Source: Brevirhabdus sp. (GTDB lineage Bacteria; Pseudomonadota; Alphaproteobacteria; Rhodobacterales; Rhodobacteraceae). From it: a DNA stretch of 64,000 bases. The stretch lies in the NCBI GenBank assembly GCA_024637315.1, contig JAGXFH010000019.1, positions 19,394 to 83,393 of the forward strand, in the 5' to 3' direction. A model generated the notes under the pieces. The model saw only the letters and a list, made by a program, of their open reading frames with translations. It did no database searches and was not told where the DNA came from. A program made the translations under genes and the position numbers. Shown here in pieces: positions 33,196 through 44,605 of the stretch; positions within the stretch are counted from its first letter, which is position 1; every line of letters begins with the position of its first letter.

Positions 33196-34596
33196 CTAGA
33201 AATGCAACGCCCGGCCGTAGGCGTCGAGCACGCTTTCATGCATCATCTCGGAAAGGGTCGGGTGCGGGAAGACGGTATTCATCAACTCCTGCTCGGTCGT
33301 CTCCAGCGTCCGGCCGACGATATAGCCCTGGATCAGCTCGGTCACTTCCGCACCGACCATATGAGCCCCAAGAAGCTCTCCGGTCGTCTCATCGAAGATC
33401 GTCTTGATCATCCCCTCCGGTTCGCCCAGAGCGATGGCCTTGCCGTTGCCGATGAACGGAAACTTGCCGACCTTGACCTTGTGGCCAAGCTCCTTTGCCT
33501 TTGCCTCGGTGTACCCGACAGAAGCGATCTGCGGTTGGCAATAGGTGCAGCCCGCAATGCTTTCGGGGCGCACCGGGTGCGGGCGCTGGCCGGCAATCAG
33601 TTCGGCCACCATCACACCCTCATGGCTGGCCTTGTGCGCCAGCCAGGGCGCGCCGGCGATATCACCGATGGCAAAGAGCCCCTCGACCCCGGTGCGGCAG
33701 TGTTCGTCGACCGTGACGTGGGTTCGGTCGATCTTTACGCCGAGATCCTCCAGCCCGAGATTTTCCACATTGCCGACGATGCCAACGGCGGAGATCACTG
33801 TATCGAATTCGTGCTTCTCAATCTTGCCGCCGACCTCGATATGGGCTGTCACCTTGCCCTTGCCGCGGTCCAGCTGCTTCACCATTGCCTTTTCCATAAT
33901 CGTCATGCCTTGCTTGACGAACTGTTTCTTGGCAAAGGCGGATATCTCGGCATCCTCGACCGGCAGGATCCGGTCCATCACCTCGACCACCGTCGTTTCG
34001 GCGCCAAGGGTGTGGTAAAAGCTGGCGAACTCGATGCCGATCGCGCCCGAGCCTATCACCAGCAGTTTCTTCGGCATCCGTGGCGGCTGCAATGCATGGC
34101 GATAGGTCCAGACCAGATCGCCATCCGCTTCGAGCCCCGGCAGTTCACGGGCTCGAGCGCCGGTGGCCAGCACGATGTTGCCGGCTGTAAGCTCTTCCAT
34201 TCCTTTGTCGGTCTTGACGCTGACCTTGCCCTTGGCCGTCAGCGTCGCCGCTCCCATGAACACGGTGATCTTGTTCTTCTTCATCAGATGACCGATACCG
34301 CCCGACAACTGCCCCGCCACGTCGCGCGACCGCTTGATCACGGCGTCAAGATCATAGCCGATCTTTTCGGCCTTCAGGCCAAACTCCTTGGCCCTGTGCA
34401 TGAGATGAAAGATTTCCGACGAGCGCAACAACGCCTTGGTCGGGATGCAGCCCCAGTTGAGGCAGATGCCGCCGAGGTTCTCTCGCTCGACGATGGCGAC
34501 GCCAAGGCCCAGTTGAGCGCCGCGAATTGCGGCGACATAGCCGCCCGGACCGGCCCCGATCACGATCATGTCAAAAGACTTCGCAGCCATCGGCAT
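33196..34596 (-). CDS. lpdA: dihydrolipoyl dehydrogenase
   Basis: GGICLNWGCIPTKALLRSSE, GSGAIGIEFASFYHTLGAE, FAIGDIAGAPWLAHKASHEG, HPTLSEMMHESVLDAYGRALHF. Confidence 0.96.
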   Translation of the reverse strand: MPMAAKSFDMIVIGAGPGGYVAAIRGAQLGLGVAIVERENLGGICLNWGCIPTKALLRSSEIFHLMHRAKEFGLKAEKIGYDLDAVIKRSRDVAGQLSGGIGHLMKKNKITVFMGAATLTAKGKVSVKTDKGMEELTAGNIVLATGARARELPGLEADGDLVWTYRHALQPPRMPKKLLVIGSGAIGIEFASFYHTLGAETTVVEVMDRILPVEDAEISAFAKKQFVKQGMTIMEKAMVKQLDRGKGKVTAHIEVGGKIEKHEFDTVISAVGIVGNVENLGLEDLGVKIDRTHVTVDEHCRTGVEGLFAIGDIAGAPWLAHKASHEGVMVAELIAGQRPHPVRPESIAGCTYCQPQIASVGYTEAKAKELGHKVKVGKFPFIGNGKAIALGEPEGMIKTIFDETTGELLGAHMVGAEVTELIQGYIVGRTLETTEQELMNTVFPHPTLSEMMHESVLDAYGRALHF

Positions 34597-34720
34597 TCCT
34601 CTCGGTCGAATATGCGTTCAATGGCAGGCTATCGCGGGGTCGACGATATGGAAAGGCCGAGTCAAGTCCATGGACAGCACCGGCTTGCCGCTCGCCCGGT
34701 CCTGCATGCGGATGGTCGGT

Positions 34721-35296
34721 TCAGGCTGCTTTAAGTGCCTCTACGGTCGCGCCATAGCCGCCTTCGCGCATGAAAGCCGCCTCGGGCTGAGTCGTATCGC
34801 GCGACAGCGCCTCGTTTCTGAACGGGAAGCGACCGAAGCGGCGAATGATCTCGCGATGCGCCTTGGCATGCAGCAGATTGCTCTCGCCCGCCTGTGGCAT
34901 CCTGGTCAGCATCAGCCGCACGCAGCGGTCCTGATCGCACAGGTTTTCGGAATGCATCAGCGGCAGGTAGAAAAACTGCCGCGCCGGTTCATTGACTCGC
35001 ATATCCCAGCCCCGCGCAATCGCCGATTTCGCAGCCGCCCTGGCGGCGTTGTCGGTGGCGAATGACCTGGCAGAACCGCGGAACATGTTGCGCGGGAACT
35101 GATCGGTCAGGATGATATAGGCCAAGGTGCCGGTCGGATAGGTCAGCCAGAGGCTATGGGCCCCCTCGCGCGCCGCGCTCCAGCCGGCCTCGAAACGGTC
35201 GCGTATCTGTTGATCCAGGTCTTCCCCACCCTTGTACCAACCTTCCGGACCAATTTCATCCAACCAATAGGCCAGAACGTCTTCAGGGTTTGACAT
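34721..35296 (-). CDS. DUF924 family protein
   Basis: VLAYWLDEIGPEGWYKGGEDLDQQIRDRF, ILTDQFPRNMFRGSARSFATD, YLPLMHSENLCDQDR. Confidence 0.92.
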   Translation of the reverse strand: MSNPEDVLAYWLDEIGPEGWYKGGEDLDQQIRDRFEAGWSAAREGAHSLWLTYPTGTLAYIILTDQFPRNMFRGSARSFATDNAARAAAKSAIARGWDMRVNEPARQFFYLPLMHSENLCDQDRCVRLMLTRMPQAGESNLLHAKAHREIIRRFGRFPFRNEALSRDTTQPEAAFMREGGYGATVEALKAA

Positions 35297-35365
35297 GACA
35301 CCCTCCTCCTCGGTGCGTCCCCCAGACAAGTTCAGCGTCACCAAAAATTCATGTTTTGGCAAGAC

Positions 35366-36652
35366 TTAACTCGGCTGCTCTGTATTATGTTCCTCTTCTG
35401 CAGCGTCGATAGCCCATTCCGTCGCGGCTTCCAGGGTGACCGCCGAGGCACTGGGCGACACACCGACATAGGCGCCGCGCTCCTGCCCCTTGATCTTGCG
35501 GCGGGTCATCCGGTAGGCAGCGTAAGCCGCCAGGGTCAGCATCAGACCGGCAACGAACAGCCAGAACCCGGATGGCCCGATCACCGACATGATCCAGCCG
35601 GTGATCACCGGTCCGGTCACCGCGCCGACGCCATTGATGAACAGCAACCCGCCGGAGGCTGAGGCCATGTCCTCGCGCTGCAGGAAGTCGTTGGTATAGG
35701 CCAGCAGCAGCGAATAAAGCGGGTTCGACGCGCCGCCGACCAGAAAGGCAACGACAAGCAGGACCATGAAGTTTTCGTCGAACACAAGGCCGACCAGCCC
35801 GGCGATGCCACCGACCAGCGCCGTGCCGCAAATCAGCACGCGGCGATCCATCCGGTCCGACAGCCAGCCGATCGGGTATTGCAGCAGCAACGCCCCGATA
35901 TAGACCGAAGACACGAAGACCGAGATCTGCTTGACCGACAGCCCCGCTTCGGTGCCGTAAACCGCCGACATGCCGAACTGAGCGGCGAAAACCCCGCCCA
36001 GTAGGAAGATGCCGACGCAGCCAAGCGGCGAAATGTGAAACAGCTGGCGCAGCGTCATCGGCTTGGTGGTTTCGAATGCCGGGGTCGGGTTGACCGACAG
36101 CAGGATCGGCGCGAACGAGATCGAAACCAGAACCGAAGGGATCACGAACAAGATGAATCCCGACGGATCGCCAAAGGCCAGCAGGGCCTGCGCAGAAATG
36201 ATCCCGATCATCTGCACCATCAGGTAGAATGACAGCGCCTTGCCGCGGTTTTCATTCGTCGCGGCATTGTTCAGCCAGCTTTCAGCGGTAACATAGACGG
36301 CCGAAAAGCAGAACCCGATGGCGATGCGCAGCACGATCCAGGCGATCGGGTTCGTCATCACCGGGTAAAGAATCAGGATCGCCGAGATGAATGAGCCCAG
36401 CGCCGCAAAGACCCGAACGTGACCGACGCGCCTGATCAGTTCCGGCGCCATCCGCGACCCCCCCAGAAAGCCGAGGAAATAGGCCGCCATGATGATCGAC
36501 ATCTCGAAGGTCGTGAAGCCTTCGATCGCGCCGCGAATACCCAGAAGCGTGCCCTGCAGACCGTTGCCAACCATCAAGAGCATGAGGCCGAGCAACAGTG
36601 GCCATGAGGACCGCAACACCGTTATCATCACCAACTCCAAACGCTCTTTCAT
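35366..36652 (-). CDS. MFS transporter
   Basis: 428 aa, about 12 TM segments; IRGAIEGFTTFEMSIIMAAYFLGFLGGS and GWLSDRMDRR. Confidence 0.87.
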   Translation of the reverse strand: MKERLELVMITVLRSSWPLLLGLMLLMVGNGLQGTLLGIRGAIEGFTTFEMSIIMAAYFLGFLGGSRMAPELIRRVGHVRVFAALGSFISAILILYPVMTNPIAWIVLRIAIGFCFSAVYVTAESWLNNAATNENRGKALSFYLMVQMIGIISAQALLAFGDPSGFILFVIPSVLVSISFAPILLSVNPTPAFETTKPMTLRQLFHISPLGCVGIFLLGGVFAAQFGMSAVYGTEAGLSVKQISVFVSSVYIGALLLQYPIGWLSDRMDRRVLICGTALVGGIAGLVGLVFDENFMVLLVVAFLVGGASNPLYSLLLAYTNDFLQREDMASASGGLLFINGVGAVTGPVITGWIMSVIGPSGFWLFVAGLMLTLAAYAAYRMTRRKIKGQERGAYVGVSPSASAVTLEAATEWAIDAAEEEHNTEQPS

Positions 36653-36697
36653 CAGAGCTTATTGATTTTACCACCTGCCCAATGGCGTCGTTGCGAC

Positions 36698-37768
36698 TCA
36701 GTTCGGTCGCTGCAAGCCGCCCGGTAGCAAAAGCGAGGCATCTCCGTAAGAGAAAAAACGATAATTCTCGGCAATGGCATGAGCGTATATCTGCCGGATG
36801 CGGTCGGTTCCCATCAATGCCGAAACCAGCATCATCAGCGTCGACTTGGGCAGATGAAAGTTCGTCATCAGCGCGTCAGCCACCCGGAACCCGTATCCCG
36901 GCTTGATGAAGATATCGGTGTCGCCCCGCCAGGGATGTACCAGACCGTCCGGACCTGCCGCGCTTTCGATCAGACGCAGCGCCGTGGTGCCGACCGGTAT
37001 CACCCGGTGACCTTCGGCATGGGCACGGTTGATCTCTGCCGCCGCGTCTTGCGTCACCTCGCCCCATTCCGAATGCATCCTGTGCTGGCTGACATCGTCG
37101 ACCTTGACCGGCAGGAACGTTCCCGCGCCGACATGCAGCGTAACATGGGTGAAGGTCACACCCTTACGGCGCAGGCGCTCCAGAAGATCGTCGTCGAAAT
37201 GCAGAGAGGCGGTAGGCGCGGCGACGGCCCCGGCGGCCCGCGCCCAGACGGTCTGATAATCCTCGTTGTCCTGCGCATCTGCTTCCCGTTTCGCGGCGAT
37301 ATAGGGCGGCAGCGGCATTGACCCGGCGCTGGCCAGGGCGGCATCAAAGTCATCACCGGTCAGGTTGAAGGCCAGAACCGCGGCACCTTCGCTACGCTCT
37401 GTCACCCGTGCGGAAAGGTCGGACGAGAACCAGATCGTCTCGCCATCGCGGACTTTCTTCAGCGGTTTGAGCAACGCCCGCCAGTGCCCATCGGCCGTGG
37501 GTTGCAGCAACGTGACCTCGACCCGCGCCTCGGTGGTGCCGGCCTCGCCATCCCGCCGCCGGATGCCGGACAGGCGCGCGGGGATCACTTTGGTGTCGTT
37601 CAGCACCAGCCGGTCGCCGGGGCGCAGAAAATCCGGCAGGTCGCGGGCGAAGGCGTCGGTGATGGTCCGATCGGTCGCCACCAGCAGCCGTGACGCGCTG
37701 CGGGGTTTCGCCGGTCGTGTGGCGATCAGGTGATCGGGAAGATCGAAATCGAAGTCGGACAGTTTCAT
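36698..37768 (-). CDS. queA: S-adenosylmethionine:tRNA ribosyltransferase-isomerase
   Basis: [65 protein letters not shown]. Confidence 0.97.
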   Translation of the reverse strand: MKLSDFDFDLPDHLIATRPAKPRSASRLLVATDRTITDAFARDLPDFLRPGDRLVLNDTKVIPARLSGIRRRDGEAGTTEARVEVTLLQPTADGHWRALLKPLKKVRDGETIWFSSDLSARVTERSEGAAVLAFNLTGDDFDAALASAGSMPLPPYIAAKREADAQDNEDYQTVWARAAGAVAAPTASLHFDDDLLERLRRKGVTFTHVTLHVGAGTFLPVKVDDVSQHRMHSEWGEVTQDAAAEINRAHAEGHRVIPVGTTALRLIESAAGPDGLVHPWRGDTDIFIKPGYGFRVADALMTNFHLPKSTLMMLVSALMGTDRIRQIYAHAIAENYRFFSYGDASLLLPGGLQRPN

Positions 37769-40700
37769 CGGTTCAATGTCGGCGCAGGGCGGCGGAAGAT
37801 CTCTCGGAACATGGCGGGTGTCAGGATGGACAAGGGATTGACGCTGACCTGCGGCGCCTCGGCTGCGCCGGTAAGCCGAAACGTGAAGCCGAACAACCCC
37901 TCTCCGCGTCGCGTGAATATCTGGCCAATCGCGTTCAGGAAATAGACCGGCGACATGACGCCCTGCAGATCCATCCGCTTGCTGCCAAGATCGTAGACGC
38001 CGTCCAGGGACACGCCCAACGAGGGACCCGTTGCGCTGGACCTGATCACGGTGACTGAACGCGGAGACAACTCGAATTCCGCCTCGACGTCGTTGAACGC
38101 AATGCCGGGTCCATTCACCTGATCCAACAGGCCGACGATCGAGATTGCCGACAGCAGCTCTGTCAGCGCTGGCGCGCGCACGACGCGGGTGTTGCTGACA
38201 TTCAGGCGACCCGCATACACGCCGGGCTCGCGCCGCGGGCGCAGCGTCAGATCCAGTTCCCCGCCGACGGCATTCTGGAAGACGCCGGCATTTCGCAAGA
38301 CCGCACCTGCGTTGCCGCTCTGGATCCGAATTGCCGTGCCGTTACGGGCCGGGCCCAGCTGACCGGCAATTCGGGCGCCGTCGTTGACACGGCCCGTGAA
38401 TGTCCCGCTGAATCCGGCAGCGCCGTCAAAGTCTCCGGTCAGCCGGGTCAGCGCGATCCCCTCTGACACGGTCAACCGGTCCAGTTCCAGCCGGATCGGA
38501 CCGCCGCTTGCCTGCCCGCCACCGGAGCCGAAAGTCGCGTTCCGCACGTCGATCGTGCCGCCCTGGACGGTGATCGCGGGCGGCACGCCACGCCCGCGCC
38601 CGCGCAACAGCACCGGCGCGTCCAGCCAGCCGCCGACCGAAACCCGCGCAAAGGACGCGGTTTCCATCTGGCCCGCCTCGGATAGCCGGACGCTTCCGCC
38701 CGTCGCCGCAAAGCCGGGCGCCGTCAGGTCCAGATGTTCCACTGACGGGACTGGGCCCAACACCCCCGCGACGCGCAGCGCGCCCGTCGCATCCCGGGCC
38801 TTCGACCATCCAAGTGCCGCGATCCGCAGGCCAATTCCCTTCAGATCAGAGGTCAGGCTGAACCGTGGCGGCTGGCCTGCCGCCAGTGCGATATCGAACT
38901 GGGCGAGCCCGTTGCCCGATACGGTGCCGGGCGGCAACGCTATGGAAAATTCATCGAGAAATGCCTGCCCGAGCCCGACGGTTCCCGAAATCTCGCTTTT
39001 TCCAACCTCCTCGGGTCCGGACTTGCGCTGCCATTCCGCCGTCAGCGCGGTGCCGCCCAACCGCACGGGGCCGGAGATTCTGACGCCTTCCGGGGAGGCC
39101 GCGAGAGCGAGCCGTCCAGCGGTCAGAGCACGCCCTTTCACCAGGGTATCGGAGGCAACGTCGATCAAATCGGCGGCGATCTGATAGTCTACGTCAGGTA
39201 GCTTGATGCCTTTCCTTACATCAAAACCGATCAGGCCGCTGAAGCGGGTGCGCCCGTCCGCGAAATCGACCGGAAGGGTCGATTGGCGCAGTACGTTGAA
39301 GGGCGGCGCGTTCAGCAGAGTCAGCGCTGCAGTGATCGAGGATGCACCCTGCAGCGCCACCGTTGCGCGGGCCGGTTTCTGCCTTGTGTCTTCGATCCGG
39401 TATGTGGTTCCGGCAAGATCGACCGGATCGCCGGCGGACGTGGCGACGGATCCCGATTCGAGGGCAACGGCAAAGCTGTTCTGATGCAGGGACGCATATC
39501 CGCGTCCATCCGTGATTTCCGGCATTGTCTTGAGAAAACGCACATTTGCATCGGCAAACTCGAATTCCAGCCCGACTCGCGGCGCGGCCTCCGGTTGGAG
39601 CCGGGCCGAGGCATCCACATTAAAAATCCTGCCCTCACTGACGTTTGTTTCGAACCAGTTCCGGGTCCTTGGCAGCAACGACGACGGCCAGACCGTCAGC
39701 AACCGCGCGCGGTCGATCTGGTTCAGCGCCGCATCCACCGACGCTTCCCAGCCCTCGGCGCCGGCCCGGACCGTTCCATTGGCCAGCAGGACATCGTCAC
39801 CCGAACCCAGCATCAACTGGCCGATCTCCACCTGAAACGGCGAAAGCCGCATCCGGAAATCAAATGCGCCCTCCTCGAAGCGGACCGGCTCTGCGAAAAG
39901 ACCGGCCGGTTCGACCTCGAGATTGCTCAGGGTGAACTGGCCCAGCAGCGTTGAGGGCCACCCATTGAAAAAGTCGCGCAGATAGGCCTGACCGCTGCCT
40001 GACGCGCGCCCTGCCTCGGACACGATGGTGACTTCGGAGAACTGGATGCGCTCCAGAGCGGGAGTGTAGCGGAAATAGGCCTTGCCGGATTCGAAGTTGA
40101 TCGGCGTCGTTTGCGGCGTCGGCTGCAACGCGCCGGCGGCAATTTCCAGCGCCCCCGCAAGCGAACTCAGTGCCCCGCCCGGGTCGAATTCAGCGCGCAC
40201 GGCGCCGGATATCGGAGCATCCAGAACGCCGAGGAAGCTCAGCGCCGGGGTTTGCAGCGCGATATCCGCTGCCGCGGCATTTTCGAATGTTGCGCCGAAG
40301 GATGCCGATGAATCCAGTTTGCTGCTATGGATGCCCAGCACTGTCCGGGCCAGATCCTCGGTCCCGTTGAAGATATCGAATGAAATTGACACATCCAGCG
40401 CCGCTTCGGTCTGCTGCACCTGCAGGCGGCCTTCCGTCACCTGCCAGAAACGGCCAGATCGGGCGTCTTCGACGGTGATCGTCAACGAGGTGGCCTCGAT
40501 CAGATCGACGCTTGCGAGCGGCGTCGTTTCGAACGTTCTGTCTATGGCATCAAGGACATCGGGCAAAGTGCCCGTTGCCCCTGCGCCGGATCCAAACGAG
40601 ACATCGAACCGGCCATCGGTCCGGCGGCGTATCGTTGCCTGCGCACCGTTCAGGCGCAAGACCTCTGGCTTGAATTTGCCGCGTAGCAGAGATTGCAGAG

Positions 40701-41034
40701 AAAACCGCGCACCGACCTCGTTGAGCCTGGCAACCTCTGCCCCGCGCCAGTCAAATACCCCAAGATCGTGCAGCAAGATGCGCGGAACCCCGCGGTCGTC
40801 GACCTGCAGCGCCATGCGTCCAAGCGAGATCCGGCCGGTTCCCATAGTGCCGTTGATCCGCTGCACCGTCTGCTCGGTCAGCCAGTCGGGCGCGGTCAAC
40901 ACCCGGCCCGTCACCGACATCCCTGCAAGGCCAAGCAGGCCGAACAGGAACATCACGCTGAGCAGCATCCATAGCCCGAACCGCCTGCGACGGCGCCTGG
41001 CGGGCCTTGGTGAAGCTGAAATCTCGTCACTCAT
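37765..41034 (-). CDS. large AsmA-like/YhdP-type (DUF3971) protein
   Basis: 1089 aa; N-terminal TM, long beta-rich region, C-terminal [48 protein letters not shown]. Confidence 0.85.
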   Translation of the reverse strand: MSDEISASPRPARRRRRRFGLWMLLSVMFLFGLLGLAGMSVTGRVLTAPDWLTEQTVQRINGTMGTGRISLGRMALQVDDRGVPRILLHDLGVFDWRGAEVARLNEVGARFSLQSLLRGKFKPEVLRLNGAQATIRRRTDGRFDVSFGSGAGATGTLPDVLDAIDRTFETTPLASVDLIEATSLTITVEDARSGRFWQVTEGRLQVQQTEAALDVSISFDIFNGTEDLARTVLGIHSSKLDSSASFGATFENAAAADIALQTPALSFLGVLDAPISGAVRAEFDPGGALSSLAGALEIAAGALQPTPQTTPINFESGKAYFRYTPALERIQFSEVTIVSEAGRASGSGQAYLRDFFNGWPSTLLGQFTLSNLEVEPAGLFAEPVRFEEGAFDFRMRLSPFQVEIGQLMLGSGDDVLLANGTVRAGAEGWEASVDAALNQIDRARLLTVWPSSLLPRTRNWFETNVSEGRIFNVDASARLQPEAAPRVGLEFEFADANVRFLKTMPEITDGRGYASLHQNSFAVALESGSVATSAGDPVDLAGTTYRIEDTRQKPARATVALQGASSITAALTLLNAPPFNVLRQSTLPVDFADGRTRFSGLIGFDVRKGIKLPDVDYQIAADLIDVASDTLVKGRALTAGRLALAASPEGVRISGPVRLGGTALTAEWQRKSGPEEVGKSEISGTVGLGQAFLDEFSIALPPGTVSGNGLAQFDIALAAGQPPRFSLTSDLKGIGLRIAALGWSKARDATGALRVAGVLGPVPSVEHLDLTAPGFAATGGSVRLSEAGQMETASFARVSVGGWLDAPVLLRGRGRGVPPAITVQGGTIDVRNATFGSGGGQASGGPIRLELDRLTVSEGIALTRLTGDFDGAAGFSGTFTGRVNDGARIAGQLGPARNGTAIRIQSGNAGAVLRNAGVFQNAVGGELDLTLRPRREPGVYAGRLNVSNTRVVRAPALTELLSAISIVGLLDQVNGPGIAFNDVEAEFELSPRSVTVIRSSATGPSLGVSLDGVYDLGSKRMDLQGVMSPVYFLNAIGQIFTRRGEGLFGFTFRLTGAAEAPQVSVNPLSILTPAMFREIFRRPAPTLNR

Positions 41035-41141
41035 TGGCGTGTTGGCTGCGACCTTCCTGCGGCTTTTGGCTGTCTTGCTCTTTATTGTTGCCGGGCACGG
41101 CCTAAAACTGAACCATAATCAATCTGCGCGAAAGAGACCTT

Positions 41142-41603
41142 ATGCTGGAAAAAGATCATCCCGCCCCCGATTTCACCCTGCCAAGCGATAGCGGCAAGGA
41201 CATCACCCTTTCAGCGATGCGCCCGAAGAACGTCGTTCTGTATTTCTACCCCAAAGACGACACATCCGGTTGCACCACCGAAGCGCTTGATTTCACCGCT
41301 GCGCTCGACGCCTTCAAGGCTACCGACACTGTCGTTCTGGGGGTATCGAAAGACAGCGTCGACAAGCACGCCAAATTCCGGAACAAGCACGACCTGACGG
41401 TCACTCTGCTGTCCGACGAAAACTCTGACATCTGCGAGCGCTATGGTGTCCGGGTGGAAAAAAGCATGTATGGACGGTCATTTATGGGGATCGAGCGGTC
41501 AACGTTCCTGATCGACGGCAAGGGCGATATCGCCAAGGCGTGGCGGAAGGTGCGCGTCAAGGATCACGTCGATGAGGTTCTGCAATCAGTGCGCGATCTG
41601 TGA
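41142..41603 (+). CDS. bcp: thioredoxin-dependent thiol peroxidase (BCP/PrxQ)
   Basis: DFTLPSDSGKDITLS, VVLYFYPKDDTSGCTTEALDF, GVSKDSVDKHAKFRNKHDL. Confidence 0.96.
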   Translation: MLEKDHPAPDFTLPSDSGKDITLSAMRPKNVVLYFYPKDDTSGCTTEALDFTAALDAFKATDTVVLGVSKDSVDKHAKFRNKHDLTVTLLSDENSDICERYGVRVEKSMYGRSFMGIERSTFLIDGKGDIAKAWRKVRVKDHVDEVLQSVRDL

Positions 41604-41824
41604 AACGCGGATGCGGGCCCTCTCTTGACCGCGCGATGCTATCGGCATCGGATCGTCATGGATGGCCCTTGAGCGCACGAACGTCGGCAGAATTTCGCCC
41701 ATATGCCAAGATATTGGACCCTTTGAGCTACCTCTGACCCAAACCAGTTGCGGCACCTGCATCCACTTTGTAAGCACGATGAAGATTGTTGCCGGACCAC
41801 CAACGGTGATTTTCGCGATCGGGG

Positions 41825-43171
41825 ATGACAAGAGGGGATCGAGGCTTGCAGTTGAACGATGTAATTCGGCGAGTGAAGCACTCACTTGAACGCGCCTTCC
41901 CCGAACAGCGGCTTTACCTGCGCTCAGAAACCAACGAAACGCGCTTCATTCGTCTTACGCCGTTCACCCAGCTTGTGGCATGGACCGGATCCTCGGTTTT
42001 CGTCGCCTGGTCGATCATCGCCACGGCATTCATCCTGATGGACAGCATTGGCTCGGGCAACATCCGCGAACAGGCCAAGCGCGAGCAGGCGCTGTACGAG
42101 ATGCGCCTGAACGAACTGTCCGTGGAACGCGATGCGCGCGCCGAAGAGGCCTTGATGGCGCAAGAGCGCTTCAACATGGCCCTGGAGCAGATCTCGAAAA
42201 TGCAGGTCACACTTCTGGATTCGGAAGATCACCGCAAGGAGATGGAAAAGGGTATCGAGGTCATTCAGACCACGCTGCGCCGCACCATGAAAGAGCGTGA
42301 CGGAGCCCGCAGCGATGCAGAGCTTCTGACAGCGCAGTTGGCTGGTGACGCCGAGATTCCGGGTGCGAAAGCTAACGATCCCGACGCCGAAATTACGGTG
42401 GATTTCCTGACTGCCGCGCTGGTCAATACCGCAGTCGAACGCGATACGATGGCCAATATGGCCAAAAAGTCCGAGGAATACGTCGCCGAACTGGAGCTGG
42501 AACGGAAGTTGCTGGAAGAGAAGAACGACCGGATCTTCTCGCAACTAGAAGATGCGGTCAGCCTGTCTCTTGAACCGCTGGACAAGATGTTTGCCGCCGC
42601 TGGCTTGCCGACCGACAGCATATTGAAATCGGTTCGCAGCGGCTATTCCGGCCAAGGCGGTCCCTTGACGCCGCTGACCTTCTCGACCCGCGGCGAAGAA
42701 CCAGATGCAGACAGCCTGCGCGCGAACGGCATTCTGGAACGCATGGACCGGGTGAACCTCTACCGCATCGCGGCCCAGAAGGCCCCGTTTGCCTTGCCCA
42801 TCAAATCGGCATTCCGCTACACAAGTGGTTTTGGCCCGCGCTGGGGAAGGATGCATGAGGGCACCGACTTCGCCGCCAGCTACGGCACCCCGATCTACGC
42901 CACCGCCGATGGCATCGTGACCCATGCCGGCTGGTTGGCGGGCTACGGTCGTCTGGTCAAGATCCAGCATGAATTCGGAATCGAGACGCGCTACGCGCAT
43001 CAGGCCAAACTCCGCGTAAAAGTCGGGCAAAGGGTCTCGCGTGGGGACCATATTGGTGATATGGGGAATTCTGGCCGGTCCACCGGCACTCACCTTCACT
43101 ACGAAGTACTCCTGGGCGGAAAGCCCGTGAACCCCATGACCTATATCAAGGCAGCCAACGATGTTTTCTAA
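41825..43171 (+). CDS. M23 family metallopeptidase with N-terminal TM and coiled-coil
   Basis: GRMHEGTDFAASYGTPIYATADGIV and STGTHLHYEVLLGGKPVNPMTYI; coiled-coil around aa 75-250; exact start uncertain. Confidence 0.93.
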   Translation: MTRGDRGLQLNDVIRRVKHSLERAFPEQRLYLRSETNETRFIRLTPFTQLVAWTGSSVFVAWSIIATAFILMDSIGSGNIREQAKREQALYEMRLNELSVERDARAEEALMAQERFNMALEQISKMQVTLLDSEDHRKEMEKGIEVIQTTLRRTMKERDGARSDAELLTAQLAGDAEIPGAKANDPDAEITVDFLTAALVNTAVERDTMANMAKKSEEYVAELELERKLLEEKNDRIFSQLEDAVSLSLEPLDKMFAAAGLPTDSILKSVRSGYSGQGGPLTPLTFSTRGEEPDADSLRANGILERMDRVNLYRIAAQKAPFALPIKSAFRYTSGFGPRWGRMHEGTDFAASYGTPIYATADGIVTHAGWLAGYGRLVKIQHEFGIETRYAHQAKLRVKVGQRVSRGDHIGDMGNSGRSTGTHLHYEVLLGGKPVNPMTYIKAANDVF

Positions 43172-43673
43172 AAGCAAGATCAACGAGCCCGGCCCCAAAT
43201 CGAGCGACGCCGACAAATCGACGCCAGCCGAGTCGTCCTCCAGTCCGGCAAGCTCTGGCTCGGCGCCGGACTACACCCAATCTGCGCCGAAGACGAAACC
43301 ACCCGCATCGGTTCTGTCTTCTGATCTGGTGATAACCGGAAACATCAAGACTACCGGCGACATCCAGATCGAGGGTACGGTCGAGGGGGACATTCGCGCC
43401 CATCTTCTGACCGTTGGCGAAGGTGCCACGGTGAAGGGCGAATGCCTGGCGGACGACGTTGTCGTCAACGGCCGCGTGATCGGCCGCGTGCGCGGCCTCA
43501 AGGTCCGCCTGACCTCTTCCGCTCGGGTTGAGGGCGACATCATTCACAAGACCATCGCGATCGAATCCGGTGCGCATTTCGAGGGGTCGGTCCAGCGTCA
43601 GGAAGATCCGATGCAGGCGGGCTCTTCAAAGCCATCGCCGACGCCGGTCAAGGCGGCCACGCCTACCAACTGA
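43161..43673 (+). CDS. bactofilin family protein
   Basis: LVITGNIKTTGDIQIEGTVEGDIRAHLLTVGEGATVKGECLADDVVVNGRVIGRVRGLKVRLTSSARVEGDI; overlaps the M23 gene by 11 nt. Confidence 0.93.
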   Translation: MFSKSKINEPGPKSSDADKSTPAESSSSPASSGSAPDYTQSAPKTKPPASVLSSDLVITGNIKTTGDIQIEGTVEGDIRAHLLTVGEGATVKGECLADDVVVNGRVIGRVRGLKVRLTSSARVEGDIIHKTIAIESGAHFEGSVQRQEDPMQAGSSKPSPTPVKAATPTN

Positions 43674-43695
43674 TCAGTCCAGATCGGAAAAATGC

Positions 43696-43726
43696 GACGG
43701 CGCCGCGGAAATTCGCGGCGTCTTTT
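43696..43726 (+). terminator. probable rho-independent terminator after the bactofilin gene
   Basis: GACggcGCCGCG-gaaatt-CGCGGCGTC stem followed by TTTT. Confidence 0.6.
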
Positions 43727-43753
43727 GCTTCGGCTAAGCCTTCTATTGCCAGT

Positions 43754-44542
43754 TCAGACCGGATCGTAAAGTGCCCGGCGATAGAGATGCCAGGTCGCGT
43801 GCCCCAGAACCGGCAAGACCGCGAACAAGCCCAGAAACACCGGCAGCATCGCAAGAATGACCGAGATCGCGATGATCGCGGCCCAGACCAGCATCGGCCA
43901 GAAGTTCTGTTTCACGGTTTGGACACTCAACAGCATGGCCGAGACGAAATCCACTTCGCGCTCCAGCAGCAACGGCAGGCTGACGACCGTCAGGCTGAAC
44001 AGCAGGAAGGCAACGATGCTGCCGACGACCATCTCGGTCGCCATCATGGCCATGCCGCGCGGAGTGAGGAAGGACTCGACCGACGATGACACGTTGATCA
44101 GGGCGGAGGCGCCCATGAACAGCGCAAAGATCATGTGCGCCAGAAAAGTCCAGAAAAGGAAGTAGATCAGGATGATCGCGCCCATCCATGGAATCTGTCG
44201 GTCCTTCTCGCGCACGACAACACCCAGAATATCGCGCCAGATCAGCGGCTCTTCGGCTTCAATCCGCCGGCTGACCTCATACAGCCCCACGGCCGCGAAC
44301 GGGGCGACCAGGGGGAAACCAAGCGACACGGTCAACGTCCAGGCGACCGTTCCGGCCCCGACAAGCAATAGTCCAAGACCGCCCAGCACGTAGACGCCGG
44401 AAAAGAACAAACCGAATGCGGGGGCCGCTCGGAAATCGCGCCAGCCGGCGGCAATAGAGGCCAGAATCTCGGAAATCGTTACCCGACCAATCTGTGGCAG
44501 CGGAGATGGATCAAGGTTGTCATGCACGTCAGTCAATGCCAT
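43754..44542 (-). CDS. DUF2189 domain-containing integral membrane protein
   Basis: 262 aa; N-terminal soluble part, then multiple TM; AGWRDFRAAPAFGLFFSGVYVLGGL. Confidence 0.85.
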   Translation of the reverse strand: MALTDVHDNLDPSPLPQIGRVTISEILASIAAGWRDFRAAPAFGLFFSGVYVLGGLGLLLVGAGTVAWTLTVSLGFPLVAPFAAVGLYEVSRRIEAEEPLIWRDILGVVVREKDRQIPWMGAIILIYFLFWTFLAHMIFALFMGASALINVSSSVESFLTPRGMAMMATEMVVGSIVAFLLFSLTVVSLPLLLEREVDFVSAMLLSVQTVKQNFWPMLVWAAIIAISVILAMLPVFLGLFAVLPVLGHATWHLYRRALYDPV

Positions 44543-44605
44543 CGCCCCCCAGCATCAGGCCGTGTCAAAGCCAGAACCGTACGAAACCCTGATCTTTAAT
44601 GGAAA

